This document shows, one piece after another, positions 25,104-33,842 of a stretch of DNA of 64,000 nt. The stretch lies in NCBI GenBank assembly GCA_964396895.1, contig CAYNGJ010000004.1:124001-188000 (forward strand). Direction: 5' to 3'. Positions within the stretch are counted from its first letter, which is position 1; every line of letters begins with the position of its first letter. The DNA is from UBA2334 sp964396895. Its GTDB lineage: Bacteria > Pseudomonadota > Gammaproteobacteria > Burkholderiales > Burkholderiaceae_C. Both the position numbers and the translations under genes were made by a program. Under the pieces are notes generated by a model. The model was given only the letters and a program-made list of their open reading frames with translations. It was not told the origin of the DNA and did no database searches.

Positions 25104-25666
25104 CGACCACCCTGCCCCCGGTGCCTGCGGTACCCACTCGGGCTGAGGTCACCCCCACAGCCCTTTGCCCGTTGCCCGAGCGCCTGGCCCGGCGCGTGGC
25201 CGCGCTGAAAGCCCATTTTGAGCAGGTGCGCACCACCCGCATGGTCGGTGTGCCACTGCTCAACGCGGCCCTGCGCGTGGAGGCCGTGGGCTTTCAGCCT
25301 GCCGCCTTCGACGCCGATACCGACGGGCTGGAGGGGGTACTCATCACCCCCTGGTTCATGAGCCTGGTGCGCCTGCCCTTGCAAGCGCTGCCGCACGGGC
25401 AGCGTGTTGGGACACGGCTGGTGAGGGCCTTTGGGGCCGAACGCTTCGACTTCCTGGGGGCACACGACCCAGACCTGGGTTACCACGAAACCTGCGCCCT
25501 GTTTTCGCCCATGGACGGTTTTGCCAGCCATGACCAGGCACGCGACACCGCCGAGGCCGCGCTGGCGCTGATTCGCCAGCCGCCAGCGGCAGCGTCCCCA
25601 ACGGCACCACCGCCCAGGCGTGCTTTTTTCAAAGCCCTGGTGCCCAGCGCCAGCGCCGGGGCATGA
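25100..25666 (+). CDS. hoxT: HybE-family NiFe hydrogenase assembly chaperone
   Basis: 188 residues. The core (about 25-155) reads through RVAALKAHFEQVRTTRM, LRVEAVGFQP, GVLITPWFMSLVRLP and YHETCALFSPMDGFASHDQA, the HybE/HupJ/HoxT family pattern. In E. coli HybE binds the signal peptide of the small subunit. The C-terminal 30 residues are Pro/Ala-rich and variable. It overlaps both neighbours by 4 bp. Confidence 0.9.
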   Translation: MTTTLPPVPAVPTRAEVTPTALCPLPERLARRVAALKAHFEQVRTTRMVGVPLLNAALRVEAVGFQPAAFDADTDGLEGVLITPWFMSLVRLPLQALPHGQRVGTRLVRAFGAERFDFLGAHDPDLGYHETCALFSPMDGFASHDQARDTAEAALALIRQPPAAASPTAPPPRRAFFKALVPSASAGA

Positions 25667-26904
25667 CGCCGCAGGGCGCGAATGCCGAGGCCTCGCTGGC
25701 GGGGGGGCTGCGGGTGTGTCCAGGTGCGCCATTGGGCAGCAGCCTGCGGGGCACCCGGCCCAACTGGGCACCCCGCTTGGCGCAGGGGCAGCCGGTCGCG
25801 GCCCTGCCGGGGCTGGTGGCCAGCCTGTTCAACCTGTGCAGCCACGCCCACCGCTTGGTCTGCCAGCTGGCGCTGGACGTGGCGGCACCGGGTGTGCTGC
25901 CCCCGTCGCTACCCGTGGCCCAACGCCTGCGCCACGAAACCGCCACCGAACACATCCGTCGCATGGGGCTGGACTGGCCGCGCCTGTTGGCCAGCGGCGC
26001 CGACGGCGCAGGGTCTGCTCCGCTGGTGGCCGCCCTCAGGGTCTGCCCGTTGCTGCGCCCGCTGACCCACGCTGACGCTGACCCCTGGCCCGCCACCCTG
26101 GCCTGGCTGGAGGCCCATTGGCTGCACATGCCCGCCACGGTCTGGCTGGCGCAGTGGGTGCAGGGCGGTGGCCAGTGGCTGCGCGAGTGGGCCAGTTTGT
26201 GGGCCGCCGTCGAGCCCGTTGGCCTGGCAGCGCTGGTGAACGGGGCGCTGGCCGCTTCCGACGTGGGTGCCCCGGCGCTCGACCCCGCCACCGCTTTGCC
26301 GTTGCCCACGGCGCCCGCCATGCAGGCGACGCTGGCACAGGCCCTGGTCCATCAGCCTGGCTTCACGCGGTGGCCGCAATGGCAGGGTGCGTGCGCCCAC
26401 ACCGGCAGCTGGACGCGCTGGCGTGCCACCAGTTGCCCGCTGCACATGGTCACCCCTGGGTCATTGCTGGGCAGCCGCATGGCCGAGCTGGTGCGCCTGT
26501 GTCTGCCCGGTGAACCCCTTGGGGGAACGGGCCATGGCGCCGAGCAGGCACCCGGCCAGGGCGAGCACTGGCTGGCCTGGGGCGCGGCGCCCACCGGCCA
26601 GGGGCAGGCCCTGGCCTGGGTGGAGATGGCGCGGGGCGTGCTGCTGTACCGCGTGGCGGTGGAGCCCTCGGCCACCCCCGGCGGCCCCCGGGTCGCGGCC
26701 TGCGAGGTGCTGGCCCCCACCGAATGGAACTTTCACCCGCACGGCGAGGTGGCCCGGCGCTTGTCTGCGCTGGACGCTCAGGCCCCTGCGGCACAGATCC
26801 GGCGCGAGGTCCACCTGCTCATGGCGGCGTTCGACCCCTGTGTGCCTTTTGCACTGGACATGGCATCCTCCCAGGACCACACCCAGGAGACCGACCATGC
26901 ATGA
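25663..26904 (+). CDS. hoxV: HupK/HoxV maturation scaffold related to the large subunit
   Basis: 413 residues, longer than the HoxV and HupK proteins I know. The C-terminus reads APTEWNFHPHGEVARRLSAL and later AAFDPCVPFALDM, which mirrors the TTWNGSP...SFDPCLAC end of HoxG but keeps only one of the two cysteines. This supports the known view that HupK/HoxV is a degenerate large-subunit paralogue that serves as a scaffold for the Fe(CN)2CO unit with HoxL. The middle is Ala/Trp-rich and poorly conserved. Its last codons overlap hypA. Confidence 0.88.
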   Translation: MTPQGANAEASLAGGLRVCPGAPLGSSLRGTRPNWAPRLAQGQPVAALPGLVASLFNLCSHAHRLVCQLALDVAAPGVLPPSLPVAQRLRHETATEHIRRMGLDWPRLLASGADGAGSAPLVAALRVCPLLRPLTHADADPWPATLAWLEAHWLHMPATVWLAQWVQGGGQWLREWASLWAAVEPVGLAALVNGALAASDVGAPALDPATALPLPTAPAMQATLAQALVHQPGFTRWPQWQGACAHTGSWTRWRATSCPLHMVTPGSLLGSRMAELVRLCLPGEPLGGTGHGAEQAPGQGEHWLAWGAAPTGQGQALAWVEMARGVLLYRVAVEPSATPGGPRVAACEVLAPTEWNFHPHGEVARRLSALDAQAPAAQIRREVHLLMAAFDPCVPFALDMASSQDHTQETDHA

Positions 26905-27244
26905 AGCCAGCCTTGCCGGTGGCGTGTTGCAGCTGGTGGAAGACACCGCTGCGCGCGAACGCTTTTCCCGCCTGCTCTCGTTGCGGCTGGAGGCCGGGCA
27001 GCTGGCGGGCATTGACGTGCGCGCATTGCGCTTTGCCCTGGACAGTCTGGCCCCCGGCACGTTGCTGGAAGGCGCGACCATCGACATCGAAGAGCCGCCC
27101 GGCCAAGCCTGGTGCTTGCCCTGCGGCCAGACCGTGGCCCTGGCCCAGCGCGGCGACGCTTGCCCGCAGTGCCAAGGCCACCAATTGCAGCCCACGGGCG
27201 GCATGGACTTGCGTGTGCTGGACATGCAGGTCAGCGATGATTGA
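26897..27244 (+). CDS. hypA: Nickel metallochaperone HypA
   Basis: 115 residues. It inserts nickel together with HypB. MHEASLAGGV provides the N-terminal His2/Glu3 nickel site, and the zinc site is WCLPCGQ plus CPQCQG. The usual zinc-domain ending (DLRVLDMQV) is present. It starts inside the last codons of hoxV, behind AGGAGACCGACC. Confidence 0.96.
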   Translation: MHEASLAGGVLQLVEDTAARERFSRLLSLRLEAGQLAGIDVRALRFALDSLAPGTLLEGATIDIEEPPGQAWCLPCGQTVALAQRGDACPQCQGHQLQPTGGMDLRVLDMQVSDD

Positions 27245-27266
27245 CCCAAACGACAGGAGACTCCCC

Positions 27267-28295
27267 ATGTGCGTTGTATGCGGATGCAGTGACACCACCC
27301 ACCCCGCCCCTTCGGCGACCGCCGCCGAGGTGGCCCATGGTCACCACGACCACACCCACGACCACACCCATGGTCACGCCCACCCCCACGACTTGCACTT
27401 TGGTGCGGGTGCGGCGCGGGTGTCGGTGCCGGGCATGAGCCAGGCGCGGGCCATCAAGCTGGAAACCGACATCCTGGGGGCCAACAACGCGGTGGCCCGA
27501 CAAAACCGGGCGCACTTTGCCGCCCACGGCGTGACCGCGCTCAACCTGGTGTCCAGCCCGGGTTCGGGCAAAACCACGCTGCTGTGCGCCACCATCGAGG
27601 CGCTCAGGGCGCGGTCGCCGCGGTTGGGGGTGGCCGTCATTGAGGGCGACCAGCAAACCAGCTTCGATGCCGACCGCATCCGCGCCACCGGCGCACCCGC
27701 CATCCAAGTCAACACCGGCAAGGGCTGCCACCTCGATGCCCCCATGGTGGCCCAGGCCTACGACCAGCTCCATGGTCAGGCCCATGAAAATGATAAAGAA
27801 GAGCAAACAAATGAATACAGTAAAGCGCAAGAGCTGCTTTTCATTGAAAATGTCGGCAACCTGGTGTGCCCCGCGCTGTGGGACCTGGGCGAGGCGGCCA
27901 AGGTCGCCATCCTGTCAGTGACCGAGGGAGAGGACAAGCCCCTCAAATACCCCGACATGTTCGCCGCCGCCTCCCTCATGGTGCTGAACAAAATCGACCT
28001 GCTGCCCCATGTGCGCTTCGATGTGGAGCGCTGCATCGCCATGGCCCGCCGCGTCAACCCCACCATCGAAGTGCTGCAACTCTCGGCCACCACGGGCGAG
28101 GGCATGGATGCCTGGCTGCACTGGCTGGACCACTGCATGGACCACCAGACTGGTCGGCCCCACCACCACGGCGCCCCTGCCCGCGACCACGCCTCAGCGG
28201 GCGGTGCCTCTGCGTCCGAGGTGGAGCAGGGTTTGCGCCAACGGGTGCGCGAACTCGAAGCCGCGCTGGCCCAGGCCCAGGCCACCGCCCGGTGA
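27267..28295 (+). CDS. hypB: Nickel-incorporation GTPase HypB with an in-frame repeat insertion
   Basis: 342 residues. MCVVCGC is the N-terminal high-affinity nickel motif, then a His-rich nickel-storage segment (HGHHDHTHDHTHGHAHPHD). The G domain has SSPGSGKTTLL (P-loop), VIEGDQQTSFDADR, ENVGNLVCPA and VLNKIDLLPH. Between ...APMVAQAYDQL and LLFIENVGN the chain has an extra charged segment (about residues 173-190, ENDKEEQTNEYSKAQE). Its DNA is abruptly AT-rich and matches the dispersed repeat. The C-terminus has a second His patch and a coiled-coil-like tail. Confidence 0.95.
   Translation: MCVVCGCSDTTHPAPSATAAEVAHGHHDHTHDHTHGHAHPHDLHFGAGAARVSVPGMSQARAIKLETDILGANNAVARQNRAHFAAHGVTALNLVSSPGSGKTTLLCATIEALRARSPRLGVAVIEGDQQTSFDADRIRATGAPAIQVNTGKGCHLDAPMVAQAYDQLHGQAHENDKEEQTNEYSKAQELLFIENVGNLVCPALWDLGEAAKVAILSVTEGEDKPLKYPDMFAAASLMVLNKIDLLPHVRFDVERCIAMARRVNPTIEVLQLSATTGEGMDAWLHWLDHCMDHQTGRPHHHGAPARDHASAGGASASEVEQGLRQRVRELEAALAQAQATAR
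27785..27848 (+). repeat. Dispersed short repeat, copy 3 (inside hypB)
   Basis: GAGCA at 27801-27805, exactly 17 bases, then AAGCGC at 27823-27828 followed by AAGAGCTGCTTTT. GC content drops sharply compared with the rest of hypB. The unit keeps the hypB frame open. The right end parallels the GGAGGC.ATTTT-like end of other copies. Confidence 0.6.
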
Positions 28296-28300
28296 GACCC

Positions 28301-29548
28301 ATGTCAGTGCCCGTGCTCGGCGCATCCGGCCTGCCCACGGTGCTGGCCTGCGGTGCCTGGCTGAAAAACACCGCCTGCCTGCTGCAGGGCGGGCGGGTGC
28401 TGTGGTCGGTGCCGCACGGTGACCTGTCTGATCCGCTGGCCTGCGACCAATTGGCGCGCTCGGTCGAGGCGCTGCTGGCCTTGGCGGACTCTCCCGTGCA
28501 GGCGGTGGCGCACGACCTGCACCCCGACTTTTTCAGCACCCAGCTGGCCGTGGCGTGGGCGCAGCGCCTGGGTGTGCCGGCCATGGGCGTGCAGCACCAC
28601 CACGCCCACATCGCCACCGTGGTGGCTGACCAGGGCCTGCGCGGCCCGGTGGTGGGTCTGGCGCTGGATGGCGTGGGCCTGGGCACCGATGGCAAGGCCT
28701 GGGGCGGCGAGTTGCTGTGGGTGCACGGTGCCGATTGGCAACGCCTGGGCCACCTGAGTCCCCTGGCCTTGCCCGGTGGTGACAAGGCCGCCACCGAACC
28801 CTGGCGCATGGCCGCCAGCGCCTTGCACGCACTGGGCCGTGCCAGCGACATACAGCCCCGCCTGTCGCCCCTGGTGGGCCTGCCGCTGGCGCAGGGGGTG
28901 CACCACCTGCTGGCCAGCCACCTGAATTGCCCGTTGACGACCAGCGCCGGGCGCTGGTTCGATGCGGCGGCGGGCGCGCTGTGGCAGCCGCTGCGCCTGG
29001 GCCAGCGCCAGGCCCACGAGGCCCAGGCCGCCATGGCCCTGCAAGCCGCCGCCACCCGCTGGCTGGCCCGCCATCCCCAGTCCCTGGACTCGCTGACTCC
29101 CCTGGGTGCCACCGCACCGGGTTCCATGGCAGGCGCTGCCCAGTTGGGGGTGGGCAACACGCTGGACCTGCGCCCACTGCTGGCCGCACTGTTCGACGCC
29201 CCCGCCGACCAGGCCGATGCCGCAGCGGCCCAGTTTCACCTCGCGCTGGCCGATGGCCTCGCCCAATGGGCTGCTGCTGCTGCCCACACCCATGGCACGC
29301 GCACGGTGTGCCTGGGGGGTGGCTGTTGGGCCAATGCCCTGCTGCGTGAGCGCGTGGCGGCCCGTCTGCACGCCCAGGGCCTGCGTGTGGCCCTGCCCGG
29401 CGAGCAGTCCCTGGGCTGCGGCGATGCCGGGCTGGCGCTGGGCCAGGCCTGGGTGGCTGCGCACACCGTCATTGGCCAGCCTTCGCCACCCCCTGTCACC
29501 GGGCACCATTGCCCCCCATCATTGAAGGAAGTCACCCCATGTGTCTAG
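28301..29548 (+). CDS. hypF: Short HypF (carbamoyltransferase domain only)
   Basis: 415 residues, against about 750-800 for full HypF. Only the Kae1/TsaD-like carbamoyltransferase part is present: DLHPDFFSTQLA, the metal site in GVQHHHAHIATVVAD, GLALDGVGLGTDGKAWGGEL, RTVCLGGGCWANALL and GCGDAGLALGQA. The acylphosphatase, zinc-finger and YrdC domains are missing, with no frameshifted remnant upstream (hypB ends 5 bp before). C. necator HypF1 is similarly short. Full HypF makes thiocarbamate for the cyanide ligands with HypE; how this short form gets carbamoyl-adenylate is unclear. Confidence 0.9.
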   Translation: MSVPVLGASGLPTVLACGAWLKNTACLLQGGRVLWSVPHGDLSDPLACDQLARSVEALLALADSPVQAVAHDLHPDFFSTQLAVAWAQRLGVPAMGVQHHHAHIATVVADQGLRGPVVGLALDGVGLGTDGKAWGGELLWVHGADWQRLGHLSPLALPGGDKAATEPWRMAASALHALGRASDIQPRLSPLVGLPLAQGVHHLLASHLNCPLTTSAGRWFDAAAGALWQPLRLGQRQAHEAQAAMALQAAATRWLARHPQSLDSLTPLGATAPGSMAGAAQLGVGNTLDLRPLLAALFDAPADQADAAAAQFHLALADGLAQWAAAAAHTHGTRTVCLGGGCWANALLRERVAARLHAQGLRVALPGEQSLGCGDAGLALGQAWVAAHTVIGQPSPPPVTGHHCPPSLKEVTPCV

Positions 29549-29781
29549 CCATTCCCGCGCGGCTCGTCGAGTTGCGCGCCAACGACCAGGCCGTGGTGGA
29601 CCTGGGCGGTATCCGCAAAGAAATATCCGTGGCCCTGGTCGATGGTGTGCAGGTGGGCGACTACGTCATCGTGCACGTGGGCCATGCCATCGGCACCATC
29701 GACCCCGAAGAGGCCGAGCGCACGCTGGCGCTGTTTGCCGAGATGGCGACCCACGATGCCCTGACCGAGTCCACGCCATGA
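29539..29781 (+). CDS. hypC: Hydrogenase maturation chaperone HypC
   Basis: 80 residues beginning MCLAIPARL (Cys2 essential), with VDGVQVGDYVIVHVGHAIGT forming the conserved barrel and a short helix at the end. It works with HypD to assemble the Fe(CN)2CO unit and carry it to large subunits. It starts within the hypF end (10 bp overlap) after GAAGGAAGT and overlaps hypD by 4 bp. It is a paralogue of hoxL. Confidence 0.96.
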   Translation: MCLAIPARLVELRANDQAVVDLGGIRKEISVALVDGVQVGDYVIVHVGHAIGTIDPEEAERTLALFAEMATHDALTESTP

Positions 29782-30956
29782 AGTACATCGACGAGTTTCG
29801 CGACGGCCAACTGGCCAGACAAATTGGCCAACGCATCGCCGCCGAGGTGGATCCCACGCGCCACTACCACTTCATGGAGTTTTGCGGTGGCCACACCCAT
29901 GCCATTTCGCGCTATGGGGTGACCGAGCTGCTGCCGCCCAACGTGCGCATGGTGCACGGCCCTGGTTGCCCCGTCTGTGTGCTGCCGATTGGCCGCATCG
30001 ACTTGGCCATTGACCTGGCGCTGAACCGGGGCGTCATGCTGTGCACCTACGGCGACACCCTGCGCGTGCCCGCGTCCGGTGGTTTGTCGCTCATCCGCGC
30101 CAAGGCGCGCGGTGCTGACATCCGCATGGTGTATTCCGCCGCCGACGCGCTGGCCCTGGCGCGCCAGCACCCCGAGAGCGAGGTGGTGTTTCTGGCCATC
30201 GGCTTCGAGACCACCACGCCCCCCACGGCGCTGGCCATCCGCGACGCGCAGCGCGAAGGGTTGGCCAACTTCAGCGTGCTGTGTTGCCACGTGCTCACGC
30301 CGTCGGCCATCACGCACATCCTGCAGTCGCCCGAGGTGCGCCAGCTGGGCACCGTGCCCATCGACGGCTTCATTGGTCCGGCGCACGTCAGCATCGTCAT
30401 TGGCTCCGGGCCCTACGAGCACTTTGCCGAGGAGTACCGCAAGCCCGTGGTCATTGCAGGCTTCGAGCCGCTGGACGTGATGCAGGCCGTGCTGATGCTG
30501 GTGCGCCAGGTCAACCAGGGCCGTGCCGAGGTGGAAAACGAGTTCACCCGCGCCGTCACCCGCGATGGCAACCTCAAAGCCCAAGCCCTGGTGTCAGAGG
30601 TGTTCGAGCTGCGCGCCAGCTTTGAATGGCGCGGTCTGGGTGAGGTGCCCTACAGCGCCCTCAAAATCCGCGAACCGTTCGCCACCTTCGACGCCGAGAG
30701 GCGCTTTCACCTCAGCTACCAGCCCGTGCCCGACAACAAGGCCTGCGAGTGCGGGGCCATCTTGCGTGGCGTGAAAAAACCCACCGACTGCAAAATTTTC
30801 GGCACCGTGTGCACGCCCGAAAACCCCGTGGGCTCGTGCATGGTGTCCAGCGAGGGGGCCTGTGCCGCCCACTACACCTACGGGCGTTTTCGCGACATAC
30901 CGGTGGTCTCGGCGCCGCAGACCAACCCATTGATCGCCCAGGAGGTCTCTGCATGA
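29778..30956 (+). CDS. hypD: Fe(CN)2CO assembly protein HypD
   Basis: 392 residues. HypD carries a 4Fe-4S cluster and, with HypC, holds the iron during cyanide and CO attachment. The invariant motifs are EFCGGHTHAI, GPGCPVCVLP, IGFETTTPPTA and the C-terminal cluster cysteines in CECGAILRG, DCKIFGTVCTPENPVGSCMV and EGACAAHYTYGR. Length is slightly above the family mean. It is translationally coupled to hypC and hypE by ATGA overlaps. Confidence 0.98.
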   Translation: MKYIDEFRDGQLARQIGQRIAAEVDPTRHYHFMEFCGGHTHAISRYGVTELLPPNVRMVHGPGCPVCVLPIGRIDLAIDLALNRGVMLCTYGDTLRVPASGGLSLIRAKARGADIRMVYSAADALALARQHPESEVVFLAIGFETTTPPTALAIRDAQREGLANFSVLCCHVLTPSAITHILQSPEVRQLGTVPIDGFIGPAHVSIVIGSGPYEHFAEEYRKPVVIAGFEPLDVMQAVLMLVRQVNQGRAEVENEFTRAVTRDGNLKAQALVSEVFELRASFEWRGLGEVPYSALKIREPFATFDAERRFHLSYQPVPDNKACECGAILRGVKKPTDCKIFGTVCTPENPVGSCMVSSEGACAAHYTYGRFRDIPVVSAPQTNPLIAQEVSA

Positions 30957-32029
30957 CCGCGCCGTTGCCCACCAAAAAAGCCTACAACCGCCCGCTGGAC
31001 GTCAAGCATGGCCGCATCGACATGGGGCACGGTGCCGGGGGCAAGGCGGCGGCCCAGCTCATCAGCGAGCTGTTCGTGGCCGAGCTGGACAACCCTTACC
31101 TGCGCCAGGGCGACGATGGGGCGCTGTTGCCCCTGCCCACGTTTCCCGCAGGGCCGGGTCGGTTGGTCATGGCCACCGACGGCCACGTGGTGTCGCCGCT
31201 GTTTTTCCCCGGTGGCGATGTGGGCTGCCTGGCCGTGCACGGCACCATCAATGACGTGGCCATGCTGGGCGCCACGCCGCTGTACCTGAGCGCCAGCTTC
31301 ATTCTGGAAGAGGGCTTCCCGCTGGCCGAGCTGCAGCGCATCGTGCGCTCCATGGCCCAGGCCGCGCGCGTGGCGGGCGTGCCCGTGGTCACGGGCGACA
31401 CCAAGGTGGTGGAAAAAGGCAAGGGCGACGGCGTGTTCATCAGCACCACCGGCGTGGGCATGGTGCCACCGGGCGTGCACATTTCAGGTGCCAATGCCAG
31501 GCCGGGTGACGTGCTGCTGCTGTCGGGCAGCGTGGGCGACCACGGCATGGCCGTGCTGTCACAGCGCGAGTCGCTGGCCTTTGAAACCACGCTGCAAAGC
31601 GACACCGCAGCCCTGCACACCCTGGTGGCCGCCATGCTGGCCGCAGCACCCGGTGGCGTGCGCGTGCTGCGCGACCCCACACGGGGCGGCTTGGCCACCA
31701 CGCTGAACGAAATCGCGCAGCAGTCGGGCGTGGGCATGCTGTTGCAGGAGGTGGCCATTCCCGTCAAGCCGCAGGTGGACGCGGCCTGCGAACTGCTGGG
31801 CCTGGACCCTCTGTACGTGGCCAACGAAGGCAAGCTGGTGGCCGTGTGTGCCCCCGAGGCCGCCGAGGCGGTGCTGGCTGCCCTGCGTGCCCACCCCCTG
31901 GGGGCTGAGGCCGCCGTCATTGGCGCCGTCACCGAAGACCCGCACCAGTTTGTGCAAATGGCCACCCGCTTTGGCGGACGGCGTGTGGTGGACTGGCTCA
32001 GTGGCGAACAGTTGCCCCGTATTTGCTGA
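30953..32029 (+). CDS. hypE: Cyanide-forming enzyme HypE
   Basis: 358 residues. It dehydrates a thiocarbamate on its C-terminal cysteine to thiocyanate. The C-terminus PRIC keeps that cysteine. DMGHGAGGKAA, the ATP site in ATDGHVVSPLFFPGGDVG and DPTRGGLATTLNEIA are typical of the PurM-like fold. The start overlaps hypD, and the stop overlaps the hypX ATG (TGATG). Confidence 0.98.
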   Translation: MTAPLPTKKAYNRPLDVKHGRIDMGHGAGGKAAAQLISELFVAELDNPYLRQGDDGALLPLPTFPAGPGRLVMATDGHVVSPLFFPGGDVGCLAVHGTINDVAMLGATPLYLSASFILEEGFPLAELQRIVRSMAQAARVAGVPVVTGDTKVVEKGKGDGVFISTTGVGMVPPGVHISGANARPGDVLLLSGSVGDHGMAVLSQRESLAFETTLQSDTAALHTLVAAMLAAAPGGVRVLRDPTRGGLATTLNEIAQQSGVGMLLQEVAIPVKPQVDAACELLGLDPLYVANEGKLVAVCAPEAAEAVLAALRAHPLGAEAAVIGAVTEDPHQFVQMATRFGGRRVVDWLSGEQLPRIC

Positions 32030-33831
32030 TGCACGCTACCGCCACCGTCTCGCCGCCCGTTGCCCCTGACGTGGTCAGCCCCCGCCCGCTGCGCATTCTG
32101 CTGCTGTGCCACAGCTTCAACAGCCTGTCGCAGCGCCTGTACGCCGAGCTGCTGGCTCAGGGCCATGTGCTGAGTGTGGAGCTGGACATTGCCGACAGCG
32201 TCACCCAGGAGGCGGTGGCCCTGTTTCGGCCTGACCTGGTGCTGGCCCCGTTTCTGAAGCGCCGCATTCCGGCGACGGTGTGGCAGGCAGTGACCTGCCT
32301 GGTGGTGCACCCCGGCCCGCCGGGCGACCAAGGGCCTTCGGCGCTGGACTGGGCCGTGCTGCACGGCGAGTCGCACTGGGGCGTGACCGTGTTGCAAGCC
32401 AATGGTGACTTCGATGCCGGCCCGGTGTGGGCCCACGCCCGCTTTGTCCTGCGCGCTGCCAGCAAAGGCAGCCTGTACCGCCGCGAAGTGACCGAGGCCG
32501 CCTGGACCGCCGTGCGGGAGGCGGTGGCGCTGTTCGAAGCCCATCGGGCACCCGCACCAAACACGCCACCACCCAGCCCGCGCTGGCGCCCGACCATGCG
32601 CCAGTCTGACCGTGCCATTGACTGGGCCCGTGACCCCACTGCCACCGTGCTGGCCAAGCTGCGCAGCGCCGACGGCCAGCCGGGTGTGCTGGACAGCCTG
32701 TGGGGCCAGACCTGCCGCCTGTTTGACCCCCGCCCCGCCGTGCCCGACGACTGGGTGGGGCTGGCCGAAGCGGCCACCCCAGGTCAGGTGCTGGCCGTGC
32801 GCGACGGTGCACTGCTGCGTCGCACGCTGGACGGCGCCGTGTGGTTTGGCCAGGCCTGTCTGGTCAGCCCATCCGGTGTGGGGCAGGGCAGCAACCCACC
32901 GTTCAAGCAGGTGGCCGAGCAGGTGTTTGCCGCCCAGTCCGCCCAGCTGCCCCAGCGCCCCGCCCCCCTGATGCGGCCCGCCCAGCAGTGGGGCGAACTG
33001 CGCTACACCGAGCACGGACCTGAGGGCGCGCGGGTGGGCTGCCTGGGTTTTGCGTTTGCCAACGGCACCATGTCCACCGCGCGCTGCCAGCGCCTGCTGG
33101 CGGCATTGCGCTGGGTGCGGACCCGGTCCACGCAGGTGCTGCTGCTCATGGGCGGCGGCGACTTTTTCAGCAACGGCATCGACCTCAACGCCATCGAGGC
33201 GGCGGCCCACCGCCCCGGCGACAGCCCCGCCGACGAGTCGTGGCGCAACATCCAGGCCATGGACGATGTTGCACTGGCCGTGCTCACCACCACCGACAGG
33301 CTCACCGTCAGTGTGTTGCGCGGCAATGCCGGGGCGGGTGGTGTGTTTTTGGCCATTTGTGCAGATGAAACATGGTCTGGCGCAAGCGTGGTATTGAATC
33401 CTCACTACAAAAACATGGGTAATTTGTATGGGTCCGAGTACTGGACCTACAGCCTGCCACGCCGCCTGGGCGGTGCGGCGGCCCAGGCCCTGATGGCACA
33501 GCGCCTGCCCTTGCTGGCCCCGCAAGCCCAGCGCATGGGCCTGATCGACCACTGCGACACCGGTCCGCGCGAAGGGCTGGCGCAGCGCTGCCTGGCGCGC
33601 GCCCTGGCACTCGCCGCCGCCCCCGATCTGGCGCAGCGCCTGGCCAACAAGGTCGCCACGCGCGAGCGCGACGAGGCGCAACGCCCGCTGGCCGACCACC
33701 GGGCGCAGGAGCTGGCCCGCATGCACCGCAACTTCTACGGCTTTGACCCCAGCTACCACGTTGCCCGCCACCACTTTGTGCACAAGCTGCCCCAGGCCTG
33801 GACACCGCGCCACCTGGCCATTCACAGGTAG
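32029..33831 (+). CDS. hypX: HypX/HoxX, aerobic CO-ligand synthesis protein
   Basis: 600 residues. The N-terminal half is a formyl-tetrahydrofolate-binding domain (LRILLLCHSFNSLSQRLY, TCLVVHPGPPGDQGPSALDW, HWGVTVLQANGDFDAGPVWA). The C-terminal half is a crotonase-like domain (LLLMGGGDFFSNGIDLN, GNAGAGGVFLAICADETW, NPHYKNMGNLYGSEYWTY). HypX is known to make the CO ligand from N10-formyl-THF through formyl-CoA, which matters in air. It ends 11 bp before hoxA. A local drop in GC around 33360-33430 codes for family-conserved residues and is not an insertion. Confidence 0.95.
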   Translation: MHATATVSPPVAPDVVSPRPLRILLLCHSFNSLSQRLYAELLAQGHVLSVELDIADSVTQEAVALFRPDLVLAPFLKRRIPATVWQAVTCLVVHPGPPGDQGPSALDWAVLHGESHWGVTVLQANGDFDAGPVWAHARFVLRAASKGSLYRREVTEAAWTAVREAVALFEAHRAPAPNTPPPSPRWRPTMRQSDRAIDWARDPTATVLAKLRSADGQPGVLDSLWGQTCRLFDPRPAVPDDWVGLAEAATPGQVLAVRDGALLRRTLDGAVWFGQACLVSPSGVGQGSNPPFKQVAEQVFAAQSAQLPQRPAPLMRPAQQWGELRYTEHGPEGARVGCLGFAFANGTMSTARCQRLLAALRWVRTRSTQVLLLMGGGDFFSNGIDLNAIEAAAHRPGDSPADESWRNIQAMDDVALAVLTTTDRLTVSVLRGNAGAGGVFLAICADETWSGASVVLNPHYKNMGNLYGSEYWTYSLPRRLGGAAAQALMAQRLPLLAPQAQRMGLIDHCDTGPREGLAQRCLARALALAAAPDLAQRLANKVATRERDEAQRPLADHRAQELARMHRNFYGFDPSYHVARHHFVHKLPQAWTPRHLAIHR

Positions 33832-33842
33832 GATGGCCCACC

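Noticed and set aside
33361..33433. AT-richer patch inside hypX, considered as another repeat insertion
   Set aside because: It codes for residues conserved in HypX (NPHYKNMGNLYGSEYWTY) and lacks the TAGC-N17-AAGCG pattern.
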